IMG/VR virus record: IMGVR_UViG_3300010354_000695
Span: 1-23,008 of that record
Direction: 5' to 3' (one strand)
Length of the DNA: 23,008 nucleotides
Origin: a virus
Part shown: positions 7,383-13,796 of the stretch, in pieces
Numbering within the stretch: position 1 is the first letter of the stretch
Layout: each line of letters begins with the position of its first letter
Program-made: the position numbers and the translations under genes
The notes under the pieces: generated by a model
What the model was told of the DNA's origin: nothing
Seen by the model: only the letters and a program-made list of their open reading frames with translations
Database searches by the model: none

Positions 7383-7585
7383 CGCTTCCACCAGTCGGTG
7401 AAGCTGCCCGTCGTGATCTGGTAGTACGCGGACGTGTAGGCGTGCTCGATACCGAGCAGGTACGCGGCGTAGTCCGCGTTGCCGCGGAGCCGGGCCTCCA
7501 GCTCCTGCTCGTGCGCCATCTTCGCGCGCCGCACGCACTCGTTCACGATGTGCTGGACCGTCATGCTCTTCTCATTCGTAGTCAC
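7379..7585 (-). CDS. Small helical protein (68 aa)
   Basis: This gene starts with GTG at 7585 behind GGAGGAGG and overlaps the preceding gene by 14 bases and the next by 4. The sequence is helical and charged (QHIVNECVRRAKMAHEQELE, residues 11-30), ending SFTDWWKR. No family is recognised. An in-frame ATG at codon 8 is possible but poorly spaced from the RBS. Confidence 0.58.
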   Translation of the reverse strand: MTTNEKSMTVQHIVNECVRRAKMAHEQELEARLRGNADYAAYLLGIEHAYTSAYYQITTGSFTDWWKR

Positions 7586-7841
7586 GAACCACCTCCTCCC
7601 ATGCCGCGGAGTCGAGAGACAGGATGATCTGCCGGAGCGCGCTGCGAGCAGCGTTGATCCGGTCCTCGTGGGCGATGCGGAGCGCGCTCTGGATGTCCCG
7701 CGCGACGCGAGACTCGTAGCGCCCCTCCTCCTTCAACTGGAACCAGTCGATGTAGTCGCTGTTGGTCAGCGCTTCGACGACGACGCGCTCCAGCTCGCTG
7801 AGCTTCGCCTCGAACTGCTCGTACTTCTCGTGCTTGTCCAT
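7572..7841 (-). CDS. Charged helical protein (89 aa)
   Basis: The ATG at 7841 shares one base with the TGA of the SMC-like gene (TGATG), a classic restart junction. The protein is almost entirely charged helix, with coiled-coil potential at residues 5-25 (KYEQFEAKLSELERVVVEAL) and again at residues 60-80. It lies between the SMC-like ATPase and the HTH/helicase genes and could be a small partner of the ATPase, which is a guess from position only. Confidence 0.58.
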   Translation of the reverse strand: MDKHEKYEQFEAKLSELERVVVEALTNSDYIDWFQLKEEGRYESRVARDIQSALRIAHEDRINAARSALRQIILSLDSAAWEEVVRDYE

Positions 7842-9682
7842 CACGCCCCCTCGGCCGGAGCGGGGATGCCGCCCGCGATGATCAGGCCAGCGCGGTCCTT
7901 GTCGAGCGCGCTGATCTGGCCGTTGCTGTACCCGAGCGCCTTGAGCATGGCCCACATGCTGGGGCTCGGCACGAACACCGAGAACGCGCCCGCGGGCTTC
8001 GGCACCTCGACGGTCGGCGGGACGATGACATCGGGGACGACCACGTCCTCGTCGGCGTCCTTGCTCAGCTCGATGACGGTCCAGCCCTTCGGCACCTTCT
8101 TGGGCTTCGTCGGCGTGCCGATGACCACCTGGCCGTCGAAGTTACACCAAGAGCTCAGCACCTTGCTCAGGGTGTCGGCGTCCCAGCCGCGGTCCTCGGG
8201 CATGACGAGCACCGGCCGGTCAGCCGGGGTCCCCGCCGCGAGCGCCATGGCGATGGCGCACGTCACCGTGGCCCACTCGGCCCCGGACAGCGCGGCACGC
8301 AGGCGGCGGTCGGTGACCAGCCCGAGGCGGAACACCTCCTTGCCGTTGTCCTCCAGCATGAGGCCGAACGTCCAGCCCGCGGGCATGAACGCCTGCACGC
8401 GCGCCACGAACGTGTCGACCACCCGCTTGAGCAGGCCGCCCACGATGTTCTCCAGCTCCTTCTTCATGGCCTTGTACGTCTCGGACTCGCGGGTCATCTC
8501 CGCGACGGTGTCGCGGGCGCGCTTGAGGCTGGTCCACTTGTCGGACGTGGAGCGCAGCGCGAGGTAGCGGTCCTGCGCGGCGATGGCCTCAGCCTGGAGC
8601 GCGTGCACGTCCGCGTCGACGAGGCTCGTGTCGAGCGCCGCCACCTCCTGCACCAGCTCGTTGATGCGCCGCTGGATGCCGTCGTAGTCGGGCATCACGG
8701 GAGCGGGCACGGGCGCCGGGAGCGCGCTCAGCGTGTCCGCGTAGAACTGCGCGCACGCCGTCAGGTGCGGCGTCCCCACCGAGCTGGAGCACAGCGGGCA
8801 CGAGGACAGCCCCCGCGCGACCGCGATGCGCCCCGCCGTCGCCATGCCTGCGTAGAACTCGCGCTCCTGCGCGTCGACCTGCACGGGCGCCTGTGGGCGC
8901 GGCGCCGAGAGCTGCTCGCGCAGCCCGGTGATCTTCGAGAGCAGGGCCGCGTGCTGCGCCTGCGTGCTCTGCACCCGGCTCAGCCGCATGGCCAGCTCGC
9001 CCGACACCCGACGGGCCGTCTCAAGGTCCTGCTCCGTCGGCGCCTCGTCGAGGTCCTGCGTCATGCCCGAGAGCAGCGTCTCCGCGCCACCGGCTTCCTT
9101 CGACGCGTCGCGCTGGCGCTTGCCCGCGTACTCCAGCGTGGCGAGGAGCGCCTCGACCGGCGTCTTGCCGCGACCCACCGAGCCGCTGATGTCCTTGTAC
9201 TTCGCCTGGTAGATGGCCGGGACCATCTCCTCGACGTCGCTCGCACGCACATCCGTCGCGGCCCACGCGAGGAACGCCTTGCGCGCCGTGGCCGCGCTGC
9301 CCTCCAGCACCTCGCGCACCGCGTGCAGCGGGACGAACGCCTCGCCCGGCATGTCGTGCGCGGGGCGCCCGCTGTCCTTGGCGATGAACACGTAGTCCTC
9401 GCCGCTGTTGAGCTTCGCATGGATGGAGAGACGCTCGGCGCTCACCATGCTCATGAGCAGGCCGTTGTCGCGCACGCCGTCGCGCCCGACGAGGTCGTCG
9501 GCGCTGCCGAGCAGCGCGAGCTGGAGGCTCTGCTGGATGGCAGACTTCCCGCTCCCGTTCGGCCCGATGATCAGCGTCTTGGCGCCGAGGTCAACGGTGC
9601 GCGGACGCCCGTCGATGGTCTTGAGGTTGGAGACGAGCCGCTCGACATGAGGGCGCGCTGCGTTGGTGGTCTTCTTCGGCAT
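7841..9682 (-). CDS. SMC/Rad50-like ABC ATPase with zinc-hook-like cysteines (613 aa)
   Basis: The start at ATG 9682 is chosen because GGAG lies 6-7 bases upstream; the TTG four codons earlier is that same RBS. Walker A GPNGSGKS is at residues 40-47, followed by a Q-loop region, a helical arm (180-260), CPLC at 295-298 with H306/C310 (zinc-hook-like), a second coiled-coil arm (335-420), then the ABC signature LSGAE (465-469) and a divergent Walker B VLVMPED (491-497). This is the Rad50/SbcC order in a much shorter protein than SbcC (about 1000 aa). The usual Asp-Glu pair of Walker B reads P-E-D here. No SbcD/Mre11-type nuclease gene is adjacent. Likely a DNA end-processing or repair ATPase; a defence or anti-defence role cannot be excluded. 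Confidence 0.78.
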   Translation of the reverse strand: MPKKTTNAARPHVERLVSNLKTIDGRPRTVDLGAKTLIIGPNGSGKSAIQQSLQLALLGSADDLVGRDGVRDNGLLMSMVSAERLSIHAKLNSGEDYVFIAKDSGRPAHDMPGEAFVPLHAVREVLEGSAATARKAFLAWAATDVRASDVEEMVPAIYQAKYKDISGSVGRGKTPVEALLATLEYAGKRQRDASKEAGGAETLLSGMTQDLDEAPTEQDLETARRVSGELAMRLSRVQSTQAQHAALLSKITGLREQLSAPRPQAPVQVDAQEREFYAGMATAGRIAVARGLSSCPLCSSSVGTPHLTACAQFYADTLSALPAPVPAPVMPDYDGIQRRINELVQEVAALDTSLVDADVHALQAEAIAAQDRYLALRSTSDKWTSLKRARDTVAEMTRESETYKAMKKELENIVGGLLKRVVDTFVARVQAFMPAGWTFGLMLEDNGKEVFRLGLVTDRRLRAALSGAEWATVTCAIAMALAAGTPADRPVLVMPEDRGWDADTLSKVLSSWCNFDGQVVIGTPTKPKKVPKGWTVIELSKDADEDVVVPDVIVPPTVEVPKPAGAFSVFVPSPSMWAMLKALGYSNGQISALDKDRAGLIIAGGIPAPAEGA

Positions 9683-9762
9683 GAGGCACTCCAAGGAAAG
9701 GCGCCCGGTGGGCAGGGTCAGAGACAGGAATTCTGCCCCACCGCACCGGACGACTACCTCTT

Positions 9763-9786
9763 AGTGTATCAGTACCGCAACGTCAA
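9763..9786 (-). promoter_or_regulatory. TTGACG-type motif, copy 2, with extended -10
   Basis: The minus strand reads TTGACGTTGCGGTA (9786-9773), then TGATACACT (9771-9763), an extended -10. The spacing from TTGACG to TACACT is only 12, so the -10 may act without that -35. It sits in the 100-base gap upstream of the SMC-like gene and overlaps the stop codon of the gene ending at 9783. It is the likely promoter region of the SMC-to-3721 operon. Confidence 0.42.
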
Positions 9787-10271
9787 GTGTGAATCGTATA
9801 CTTCGTGTACGGCGTGCAGATGCCCTGGTCCAGCGAGCATTCCAAGCAGTCGGTCAGCTCAGACGTGCCCGTATCTGCGGCGTTGACGTGCATGGTCGTA
9901 TGCACCCGGAGCGCGTGCCCACAACGCGAACAAGCGATGTCCCGCTCTGCGCCTTCTTCATCGCGCACGGGGGCCACGGGCGTCTCCGTAACGGGTAGAC
10001 CGGCTGCTGTCAAACGCTTGTGCATCGACCAGTATGCGGCGCGCATCTGCCGGTTCTCCTCGCGCACCGTCTCCAAGGCGAGCGCCGCTTCGGCCAAGAG
10101 GTGCCGGATCTGTGTCTTCTCCTCGGACCGATGCACATGCCACCACTTGATTCGGCGCAGAAGCATCTGCGTCTTGTCGATGGCCGGACAGGTGTGGCCG
10201 GGCGGCTTCGGCCGCGGAGCTTCGGCGGCGTAGCTGCACGGGCCGCAGTTGCAGGGGGGCAGCTCGCTCAT
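9783..10271 (-). CDS. Cysteine-rich, probably zinc-binding protein (162 aa)
   Basis: The start at 10271 overlaps the upstream stop by four bases. The N-terminus has C7, C9, C12 and C28 in a Pro-rich segment. The middle is a basic helix with WWHVHRSEEKTQIRHLL. The C-terminus carries CSRCGH and, 20 residues on, CLEC, with a final Cys in DQGIC, forming a two-CxxC zinc ribbon. It could bind nucleic acid, but no family is recognised. It is the last of 12 overlapping genes in its operon. Confidence 0.6.
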   Translation of the reverse strand: MSELPPCNCGPCSYAAEAPRPKPPGHTCPAIDKTQMLLRRIKWWHVHRSEEKTQIRHLLAEAALALETVREENRQMRAAYWSMHKRLTAAGLPVTETPVAPVRDEEGAERDIACSRCGHALRVHTTMHVNAADTGTSELTDCLECSLDQGICTPYTKYTIHT

Positions 10272-10612
10272 CGGGGCGCCGCCTCGAACGCGGCGACGAG
10301 GGCTTCGGCCTCGCTGTTGCCGAGCCCTTTCCACAGAATCGTCGCGTTCCAGCTACGAACGATCCACTCCTCCGCGTCGTGGTCGAAGGCTACGCCGAGC
10401 AGCGGCAGCCCCCATGCCTCGCGCACGCACGCGAGCAGGATGCCCATCGACGCAGGCTGCCGGAGGTCCGGCACGTCTACTCCAGGGTTCCACCGCCAGA
10501 GGAGCGAGTCGTCCCACGTCCGGCCCTGCATGTCCTTCAGACCCGGCATCGGGCGGAAGTGCTTACAGGCGGAGAGGCGCTTGCCCAGCGCGGTCGCTTC
10601 TTCTTCGGTCAT
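10268..10612 (-). CDS. Small phage protein, possibly ABA-sandwich type (114 aa)
   Basis: The start at 10612 has GAGGGGGA five bases upstream and overlaps the previous stop. The N-terminal helix precedes a Trp-rich core (DDSLLWRWNPGVDVPDL), then GILLACVREAWG and a C-terminal strand-strand-helix ending SEAEALVAAFEAA. The last helix pattern 'G.s.aEALvaA' resembles phage ABA-sandwich proteins, which are small, common and of unknown role. That assignment is tentative. Confidence 0.55.
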   Translation of the reverse strand: MTEEEATALGKRLSACKHFRPMPGLKDMQGRTWDDSLLWRWNPGVDVPDLRQPASMGILLACVREAWGLPLLGVAFDHDAEEWIVRSWNATILWKGLGNSEAEALVAAFEAAPR

Positions 10613-10902
10613 TCGTCCCCCTCGCTGCGGTGCTCGCCACGTTCAATACGTTCAGCCAGGCTGAGGATGTCTGTCTCGCTGGGGCCGAACGGTCCCGGGT
10701 CGAACGTCTTCAACATCCTTACCGCAGCGGTTCTATCCTCGACCAGTTCTTCGGTCAAGCCGATGACGGTCGAACGCAGGCGCTCCACCTCTGCCACCAA
10801 GTTCTTCACGTCCCCGAGGGCTGCGTAGAAGGCAGGGTCGTCGCCCTTGAAGTCCATGTACGCGTTTCGGATGCGCGCCTTGATGGCGATGAGGTCAATC
10901 AC
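10609..10902 (-). CDS. Tandem paralogue A, MIDLxxIKA family (97 aa)
   Basis: This gene starts with GTG at 10902, GAGGAGAAG upstream, and a GTGA overlap with the previous gene. The N-terminus reads (M)IDLIAIKARI; then a coiled-coil with VAEVERLRS (residues ~40-48), a short T/E helix, and the C-terminal signature AERIERGEHRSEGDE. It shares these modules with the next two genes upstream and, at the C-terminus, with 12833-13081. Proteins of this 'MIDL...AEVERLRE' type are common in phages and poorly understood. This copy lacks the RAAVVAYL core (it has RTAAVRML). Confidence 0.58.
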   Translation of the reverse strand: MIDLIAIKARIRNAYMDFKGDDPAFYAALGDVKNLVAEVERLRSTVIGLTEELVEDRTAAVRMLKTFDPGPFGPSETDILSLAERIERGEHRSEGDE

Positions 10903-10938
10903 GACTTCTCCTCGTTGCGGTGCTCGCCGCGTTCGATG
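10875..10938. repeat. 64-bp direct repeat, copy 1 (gene junction)
   Basis: This spans the end of one paralogue and the start of the next and matches 11231-11294 at 57 of 64 positions, with equal length and no gaps. The last 34 bases (10905-10938) differ at one position only. It encodes the C-terminal ERGEHRxEE end plus the MIDL start of neighbouring genes. Confidence 0.8.
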
Positions 10939-11258
10939 CTGTCGGCAGCGACGGCCAAGTTGCCTCCCCACGCGTGCAGCCACGCCACTACGGCGGCGCG
11001 CTCGTCCTCGCATCCATCCGAGTGTCCCTGCCGATAGCCGTCCTCGCCTTCGCGCAGCCGCTCCACCTCCGCGACCAGAGCGGCGATGTCGCCGGGTGCG
11101 TGGGCTATCAGCACCGCGTCCGCGCGCCCCGTCCGCGCTACGATCTCAATCGGGTAACCATAAGCCTGGGCCTCAACGCCGCGCCGACTTTCATCCACCC
11201 ACCACGGGCCGGGGGTCGCTGCGGCCAGCCGCGCCTTGATGGCTTCGAGGTCGATCAT
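10899..11258 (-). CDS. Tandem paralogue B, MIDLxxIKA family (119 aa)
   Basis: The start at 11258 follows GAGGAGAAGCC and overlaps the upstream stop. The layout is: MIDLEAIKARLAAATPGPWW (1-20), a beta-like segment with VARTGRADAVLIAHAPGDIAALVAEVERLRE (about 40-72), ERAAVVAWLHAWGG (~86-98), and the terminal SIERGEHRNEEKS. It has the fullest set of modules of the tandem family. The 'A.TPGPW...LIAHAPxDI..LVAEVERLR' pattern is well represented in phage genomes. No enzymatic motif is visible. Confidence 0.62.
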   Translation of the reverse strand: MIDLEAIKARLAAATPGPWWVDESRRGVEAQAYGYPIEIVARTGRADAVLIAHAPGDIAALVAEVERLREGEDGYRQGHSDGCEDERAAVVAWLHAWGGNLAVAADSIERGEHRNEEKS

Positions 11259-11294
11259 GGCTTCTCCTCGTGGCGGTGCTCGCCGCGTTCGATG
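11231..11294. repeat. 64-bp direct repeat, copy 2 (gene junction)
   Basis: This is the partner of 10875-10938, 356 bases apart, with 57/64 identical positions by direct reading. The spacing equals about one gene length, consistent with unequal recombination or tandem duplication of one paralogue. Confidence 0.8.
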
Positions 11295-11518
11295 GCTTGG
11301 CAGACAAGCCATACACCCATGCTTGCTTCTGTCCTCTGGACCTTTTCTGCGTTCAGCCACAGATTTGAGCGGTGATGCAGGTACGCCACCACGGCGGCGC
11401 GCTCGCCACGTAGACGCTCCACCTCCTCAACAAGACCAGCCATGTCGTCACGATGAAGGCAGATGTAGCCGCCAATGTCCTTGGCAAGCTGAGCCTTGAT
11501 CGGTTTGAGGTCGATCAT
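11255..11518 (-). CDS. Tandem paralogue C, MIDLxxIKA family (87 aa)
   Basis: The start at 11518 (ATG) overlaps the DUF3310 gene's stop by four bases. It keeps MIDLKPIKAQL at the N-terminus, a shortened middle with AGLVEEVERLRGE, then ERAAVVAYLHH and the terminal AIERGEHRHEEKP. The TPGPW and LIAHAP segments present in paralogue B are missing, so it looks like an internally shortened copy. Function unknown. Confidence 0.6.
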   Translation of the reverse strand: MIDLKPIKAQLAKDIGGYICLHRDDMAGLVEEVERLRGERAAVVAYLHHRSNLWLNAEKVQRTEASMGVWLVCQAIERGEHRHEEKP

Positions 11519-12027
11519 GCCTGCCTCCGTTCCAGCTCGCGCTGCAAGTACCACAGTGCTTTCTTGAGATCCTCGACCGCGTTGCCCTTGTGGTCGCAAC
11601 GAGCGAGGTACTTCAGACAGTTCCCCAAGTTGAAGCCCAAGTTCCAGTCCTCGATCACCGTGATGGCTTCGATTTTTCCGACGTTATAGTGGCGCGGATG
11701 GTCAACCGTGTTAGGTTCGGGACGAACCGGGACTGCGGTAGCAAGAGGCACGGCAGAGAAAGCCACCTGCAAGTCTCTGAGGCGGGACTCCATGTACCTA
11801 TGGCCGTGGTCACCCAAAGCGTGCTCCACGACGGCGTGCTCGTCGCAGTAGCGACCTCCTTCGCGGGCCGTGCCCGTGCAGCCGCCTGCCCACTTGCAGC
11901 CCTTGGGCGTCTTCGTGCGACGGCCCTTGGGCTTGTGCCAGCGGCACGCGTTGGGCGCGTTCATGCAGAAGGACGGGACGCCGTCGCGGACGATCTCTGC
12001 GCCGCAGTAGAGCCTGCTCTCGCTCAT
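11515..12027 (-). CDS. DUF3310 protein with an N-terminal double zinc-binding module (170 aa)
   Basis: The start at 12027 overlaps the upstream stop (ATGA). Residues 8-64 hold two Cys3His sets: C8, C21, C28, H31 and C44, C50, C61, H64. The C-terminal ~65 residues are a clear DUF3310 (SaV-like) domain: a DHPRHYNVGKIEAITVIEDW segment, then LGNCLKYLARCDHKGN and DLKKALWYLQRELER. DUF3310 is common in phages and is often labelled a nucleotide-kinase-related protein from the T7 gp1.7 link; the biochemical role of most members is not established. The zinc module is not part of the usual small DUF3310 protein. Confidence 0.82.
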   Translation of the reverse strand: MSESRLYCGAEIVRDGVPSFCMNAPNACRWHKPKGRRTKTPKGCKWAGGCTGTAREGGRYCDEHAVVEHALGDHGHRYMESRLRDLQVAFSAVPLATAVPVRPEPNTVDHPRHYNVGKIEAITVIEDWNLGFNLGNCLKYLARCDHKGNAVEDLKKALWYLQRELERRQA

Positions 12028-12455
12028 GCTGATTCTCCGGTGTGAAGTATGCCGACATCGGTCCAGGCGTCGGTGTCCTTGGCCTCGATGCCGGTGATGG
12101 CTGCGATCTGGTTGCTGTCGGGGACCCACGCGTACGCGTACTTGCCGCGCGCGAGGAACCCTTCGACGAGGGCGAACGTGGCCCGTCCGACGGCGGGCTG
12201 TTCGAGATGGAGTACGGGGACGACGATGCCGTGGAACAGCGGAGCGCCGCTCCAGTCCTCGGCCATGGGCACGTCCTTGACCCAGGTGTTCCAGCCGCCC
12301 ATCGCGCGGCTGCGCTTCATGTAGTCGTCGCGGCCCGGGGTCACGACAGCCTCCACGTCGACGCTGCTTAGGCGCTCGCACAGCGTCGCCGTCCACGCGT
12401 CGATGACGTCGTCCGGCGTCTGCTTGGCGTGCGCGAAGAACCACCGGCACTTCAT
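12024..12455 (-). CDS. Possible nucleoside deoxyribosyltransferase-like protein (143 aa)
   Basis: The start at 12455 overlaps the upstream stop. The sequence opens with a beta strand MKCRWFFAHAK, then a helix with Asp-Asp, VVTPGRDDYMKR, GWNTWVKDV, a hydrophobic strand GIVVPVLHLEQPAVGRATFALVEGF and LARGKYAYAWV. A strand followed by P.vGRAT...E.al..GK.v.a is reminiscent of nucleoside 2-deoxyribosyltransferase-like Rossmann proteins found in phages. The catalytic Glu cannot be fixed confidently, so the call is tentative. Confidence 0.45.
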   Translation of the reverse strand: MKCRWFFAHAKQTPDDVIDAWTATLCERLSSVDVEAVVTPGRDDYMKRSRAMGGWNTWVKDVPMAEDWSGAPLFHGIVVPVLHLEQPAVGRATFALVEGFLARGKYAYAWVPDSNQIAAITGIEAKDTDAWTDVGILHTGESA

Positions 12456-12679
12456 GCGACGTCCGTGGCCCGCCACATCACGGCGACCTTCCTGCGCGGC
12501 AGGCTCTTCTGCTGGAAGACGAGCTTGCCGTCGTTCAGCAGGTCCATCAACAGCGTACGCACCAGCCGCGAGGAGAGCTTCATCTCGGCCGCCACCTCTT
12601 CGGTGGTCGACCACGGCTCCTCGGCGACGATGGACAGCGCCTGCGCCTTCTTGACGGCGCGGGGGTCAACGACGGTCAC
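12452..12679 (-). CDS. Winged helix-turn-helix protein (75 aa)
   Basis: This gene starts with GTG at 12679 behind GGAGGT and overlaps the preceding small gene by 14 bases. Residues 12-55 give a winged HTH: ALSIVAEEPWSTTEEVAAEM, LSSRLVRTLLMDLLNDGKLV, then a basic wing QQKSLPRRKVAVMWR. It is a stand-alone DNA-binding domain of MarR/replication-terminator style size, a likely phage regulator. No target can be inferred beyond its own operon. Confidence 0.68.
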   Translation of the reverse strand: MTVVDPRAVKKAQALSIVAEEPWSTTEEVAAEMKLSSRLVRTLLMDLLNDGKLVFQQKSLPRRKVAVMWRATDVA

Positions 12680-12836
12680 GGCTACCTCCAGCGCGCACGA
12701 GCAGCTTCTTCAGCTCGCGCACGAGAATCTCGAAGTCATCGGCCTCGATGGTGATGGTGCGCTTGCGGATGAGCGCGTCGGTGCGGTTGCGCGCACGAAC
12801 GCGGTCTTCCAGCGACTGCAACTGGTCGACGGTCAT
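12666..12836 (-). CDS. Small charged helical protein (56 aa)
   Basis: This gene is below the usual length cutoff. The ATG at 12836 overlaps the upstream TGA by four bases, and the TGA at 12666-12668 lies 14 bases inside the next gene. The translation begins MTVDQLQSLEDRVRARNRTD, contains the beta-like ITIEADDFEILVRELKKLL (residues 28-46) and ends GSRDRR. Both junctions fit the overlap pattern of the operon, which is strong support. No family is recognised. Confidence 0.6.
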   Translation of the reverse strand: MTVDQLQSLEDRVRARNRTDALIRKRTITIEADDFEILVRELKKLLVRAGGSRDRR

Positions 12837-13081
12837 GGGTTCTCCTCGCGGCAGTGGTCACCGCGCATGATGGCCTCGGCGAGCGCGGCGTTGTCGCAGC
12901 CAGTCCCCGGCGCGAGCAGGTACGCCACCACGGCCGCGCGTTCCTCTGCTCGCGAGCGGTCGAGCTTGAGCGACTCGATGATGAGTCGGTCGAACTTCTG
13001 CGCCTTCTTCAAGTCCTTGATCGTCAGAGCCATCTCAGCGATCTGCGCGGCCAGCGCTTCGTTGCGTTCTTCGAGCGTCAC
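12833..13081 (-). CDS. Distant member of the tandem paralogue family (82 aa)
   Basis: The start is GTG at 13081, behind GGGAGGT; the GTG two codons earlier lies in that RBS. It overlaps the 26-aa gene's stop by four bases. The N-terminal half is coiled-coil (LEERNEALAAQIAEMALTIK). The C-terminal half repeats the family end: ERAAVVAYLLAPG, then AEAIMRGDHCREENP. It lacks the MIDL head, so it shares only the C-terminal module with the genes at 10609-11518. Function unknown. Confidence 0.6.
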   Translation of the reverse strand: MTLEERNEALAAQIAEMALTIKDLKKAQKFDRLIIESLKLDRSRAEERAAVVAYLLAPGTGCDNAALAEAIMRGDHCREENP

Positions 13082-13158
13082 GGCCACCTCCCAACCTTGC
13101 GGGCGATGGCGGCGACGAGGTCGAGTAACCAGTGCGTGATGTTGAGTAGGTCGTTCAT
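13078..13158 (-). CDS. Micro-gene encoding a 26-aa peptide
   Basis: The ATG at 13158 overlaps the previous stop (ATGA) and follows GAAGGAGGGA at ideal spacing; the TGA overlaps the next gene's GTG (GTGA). The peptide starts MNDLLNITHWLLDLVAAIAR and ends KVGRWP. It is a hydrophobic/amphipathic helix with a basic tail, possibly membrane-associated. Without it the operon would have an anomalous 76-base gap in an otherwise unbroken overlap chain. Confidence 0.5.
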   Translation of the reverse strand: MNDLLNITHWLLDLVAAIARKVGRWP

Positions 13159-13736
13159 CGTCCCTCCTTCAGCCGCTTCTTCAGTTCGTTCAGTTCAGCG
13201 ATGGCATCGCGCAGGTTTTCTTCGGCGTCAGCCAGCGCATCCTCCGCGCTCTCCACGGCTTCGCGACACTCCGCGACCTCTCGCTCCGCTGCCACGATGC
13301 GCTTCGGCAACTGGGCGTCGTGCCACCACGCGCACGCTTCACACTCGTGCTCGTTGAGGTCGCGAAACGGTGCGCGTGCATTCTCGCGCACCGTGGGTGG
13401 AAGTTGACGCGCCTCGTTCAGCGAGATGCGCGCGTAGTCAACGACGGCGCACGCTGCCTTGGCCGCGTCCCGCAGCGTGTCGGGGCACGGGGGACACGCA
13501 CGGGCGACATAGAGCAACCCAGCATCCATCCCGGTGCTGACGTGCGTGAAGTTCACGACGTTGGTGGCGTCGATGTGAGAGAACTCGTAGCCGACGAGAG
13601 CCAGCCCTGGTGCGTCGGGGTGCGTCAGTGCGTCGATGCCGTGCATCGGGCCGGAGGCGAAGAGGTGAATGGTCACCTTCGTGCGCGCCCAGCCACGTTC
13701 TTCCCACGACGGATGAGCGAGGTCTTCGATGTTCAT
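13155..13736 (-). CDS. Hypothetical protein with C-terminal coiled coil (193 aa)
   Basis: The start at 13736 is chosen because AGGGGAG precedes it and the longer start at 13754 would lie upstream of the transcription start implied by the promoter at 13759-13787. Residues 1-100 are a globular region with VTIHLFASGPMHGIDALTHP and CPPCPD; residues 120-140 contain CEACAWWH; residues 145-193 form a strong coiled coil (AEREVAECREAVESAEDALA). It is the first gene of the 12-gene operon. No family is recognised. Confidence 0.62.
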   Translation of the reverse strand: MNIEDLAHPSWEERGWARTKVTIHLFASGPMHGIDALTHPDAPGLALVGYEFSHIDATNVVNFTHVSTGMDAGLLYVARACPPCPDTLRDAAKAACAVVDYARISLNEARQLPPTVRENARAPFRDLNEHECEACAWWHDAQLPKRIVAAEREVAECREAVESAEDALADAEENLRDAIAELNELKKRLKEGR

Positions 13737-13758
13737 GTTCTCCCCTGAAGGCATTGTT

Positions 13759-13787
13759 GGTATAGCAACACCTTACCGGAGCGTCAA
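13759..13787 (-). promoter_or_regulatory. Leftward sigma-70 promoter with extended -10, motif copy 3
   Basis: Minus strand: TTGACG (13787-13782), a 17-base spacer containing CTCCGGTAAGG, then TGC-TATACC (-10 at 13764-13759, with extended TG). This is canonical spacing and the best leftward promoter in the window. It lies 10 bases past the polymerase stop and drives the 13736-to-9783 gene chain. Its first 14 bases are the repeated TTGACG-n3-CGGTA motif. Confidence 0.68.
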
Positions 13788-13796
13788 GAAGAAACG

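Noticed and set aside
7479-9886. Long rightward ORFs opposite the SMC-like gene
   Set aside because: Same reasoning: antisense to a frame with Walker A and ABC signature; composition typical of non-coding frames in GC-rich DNA.
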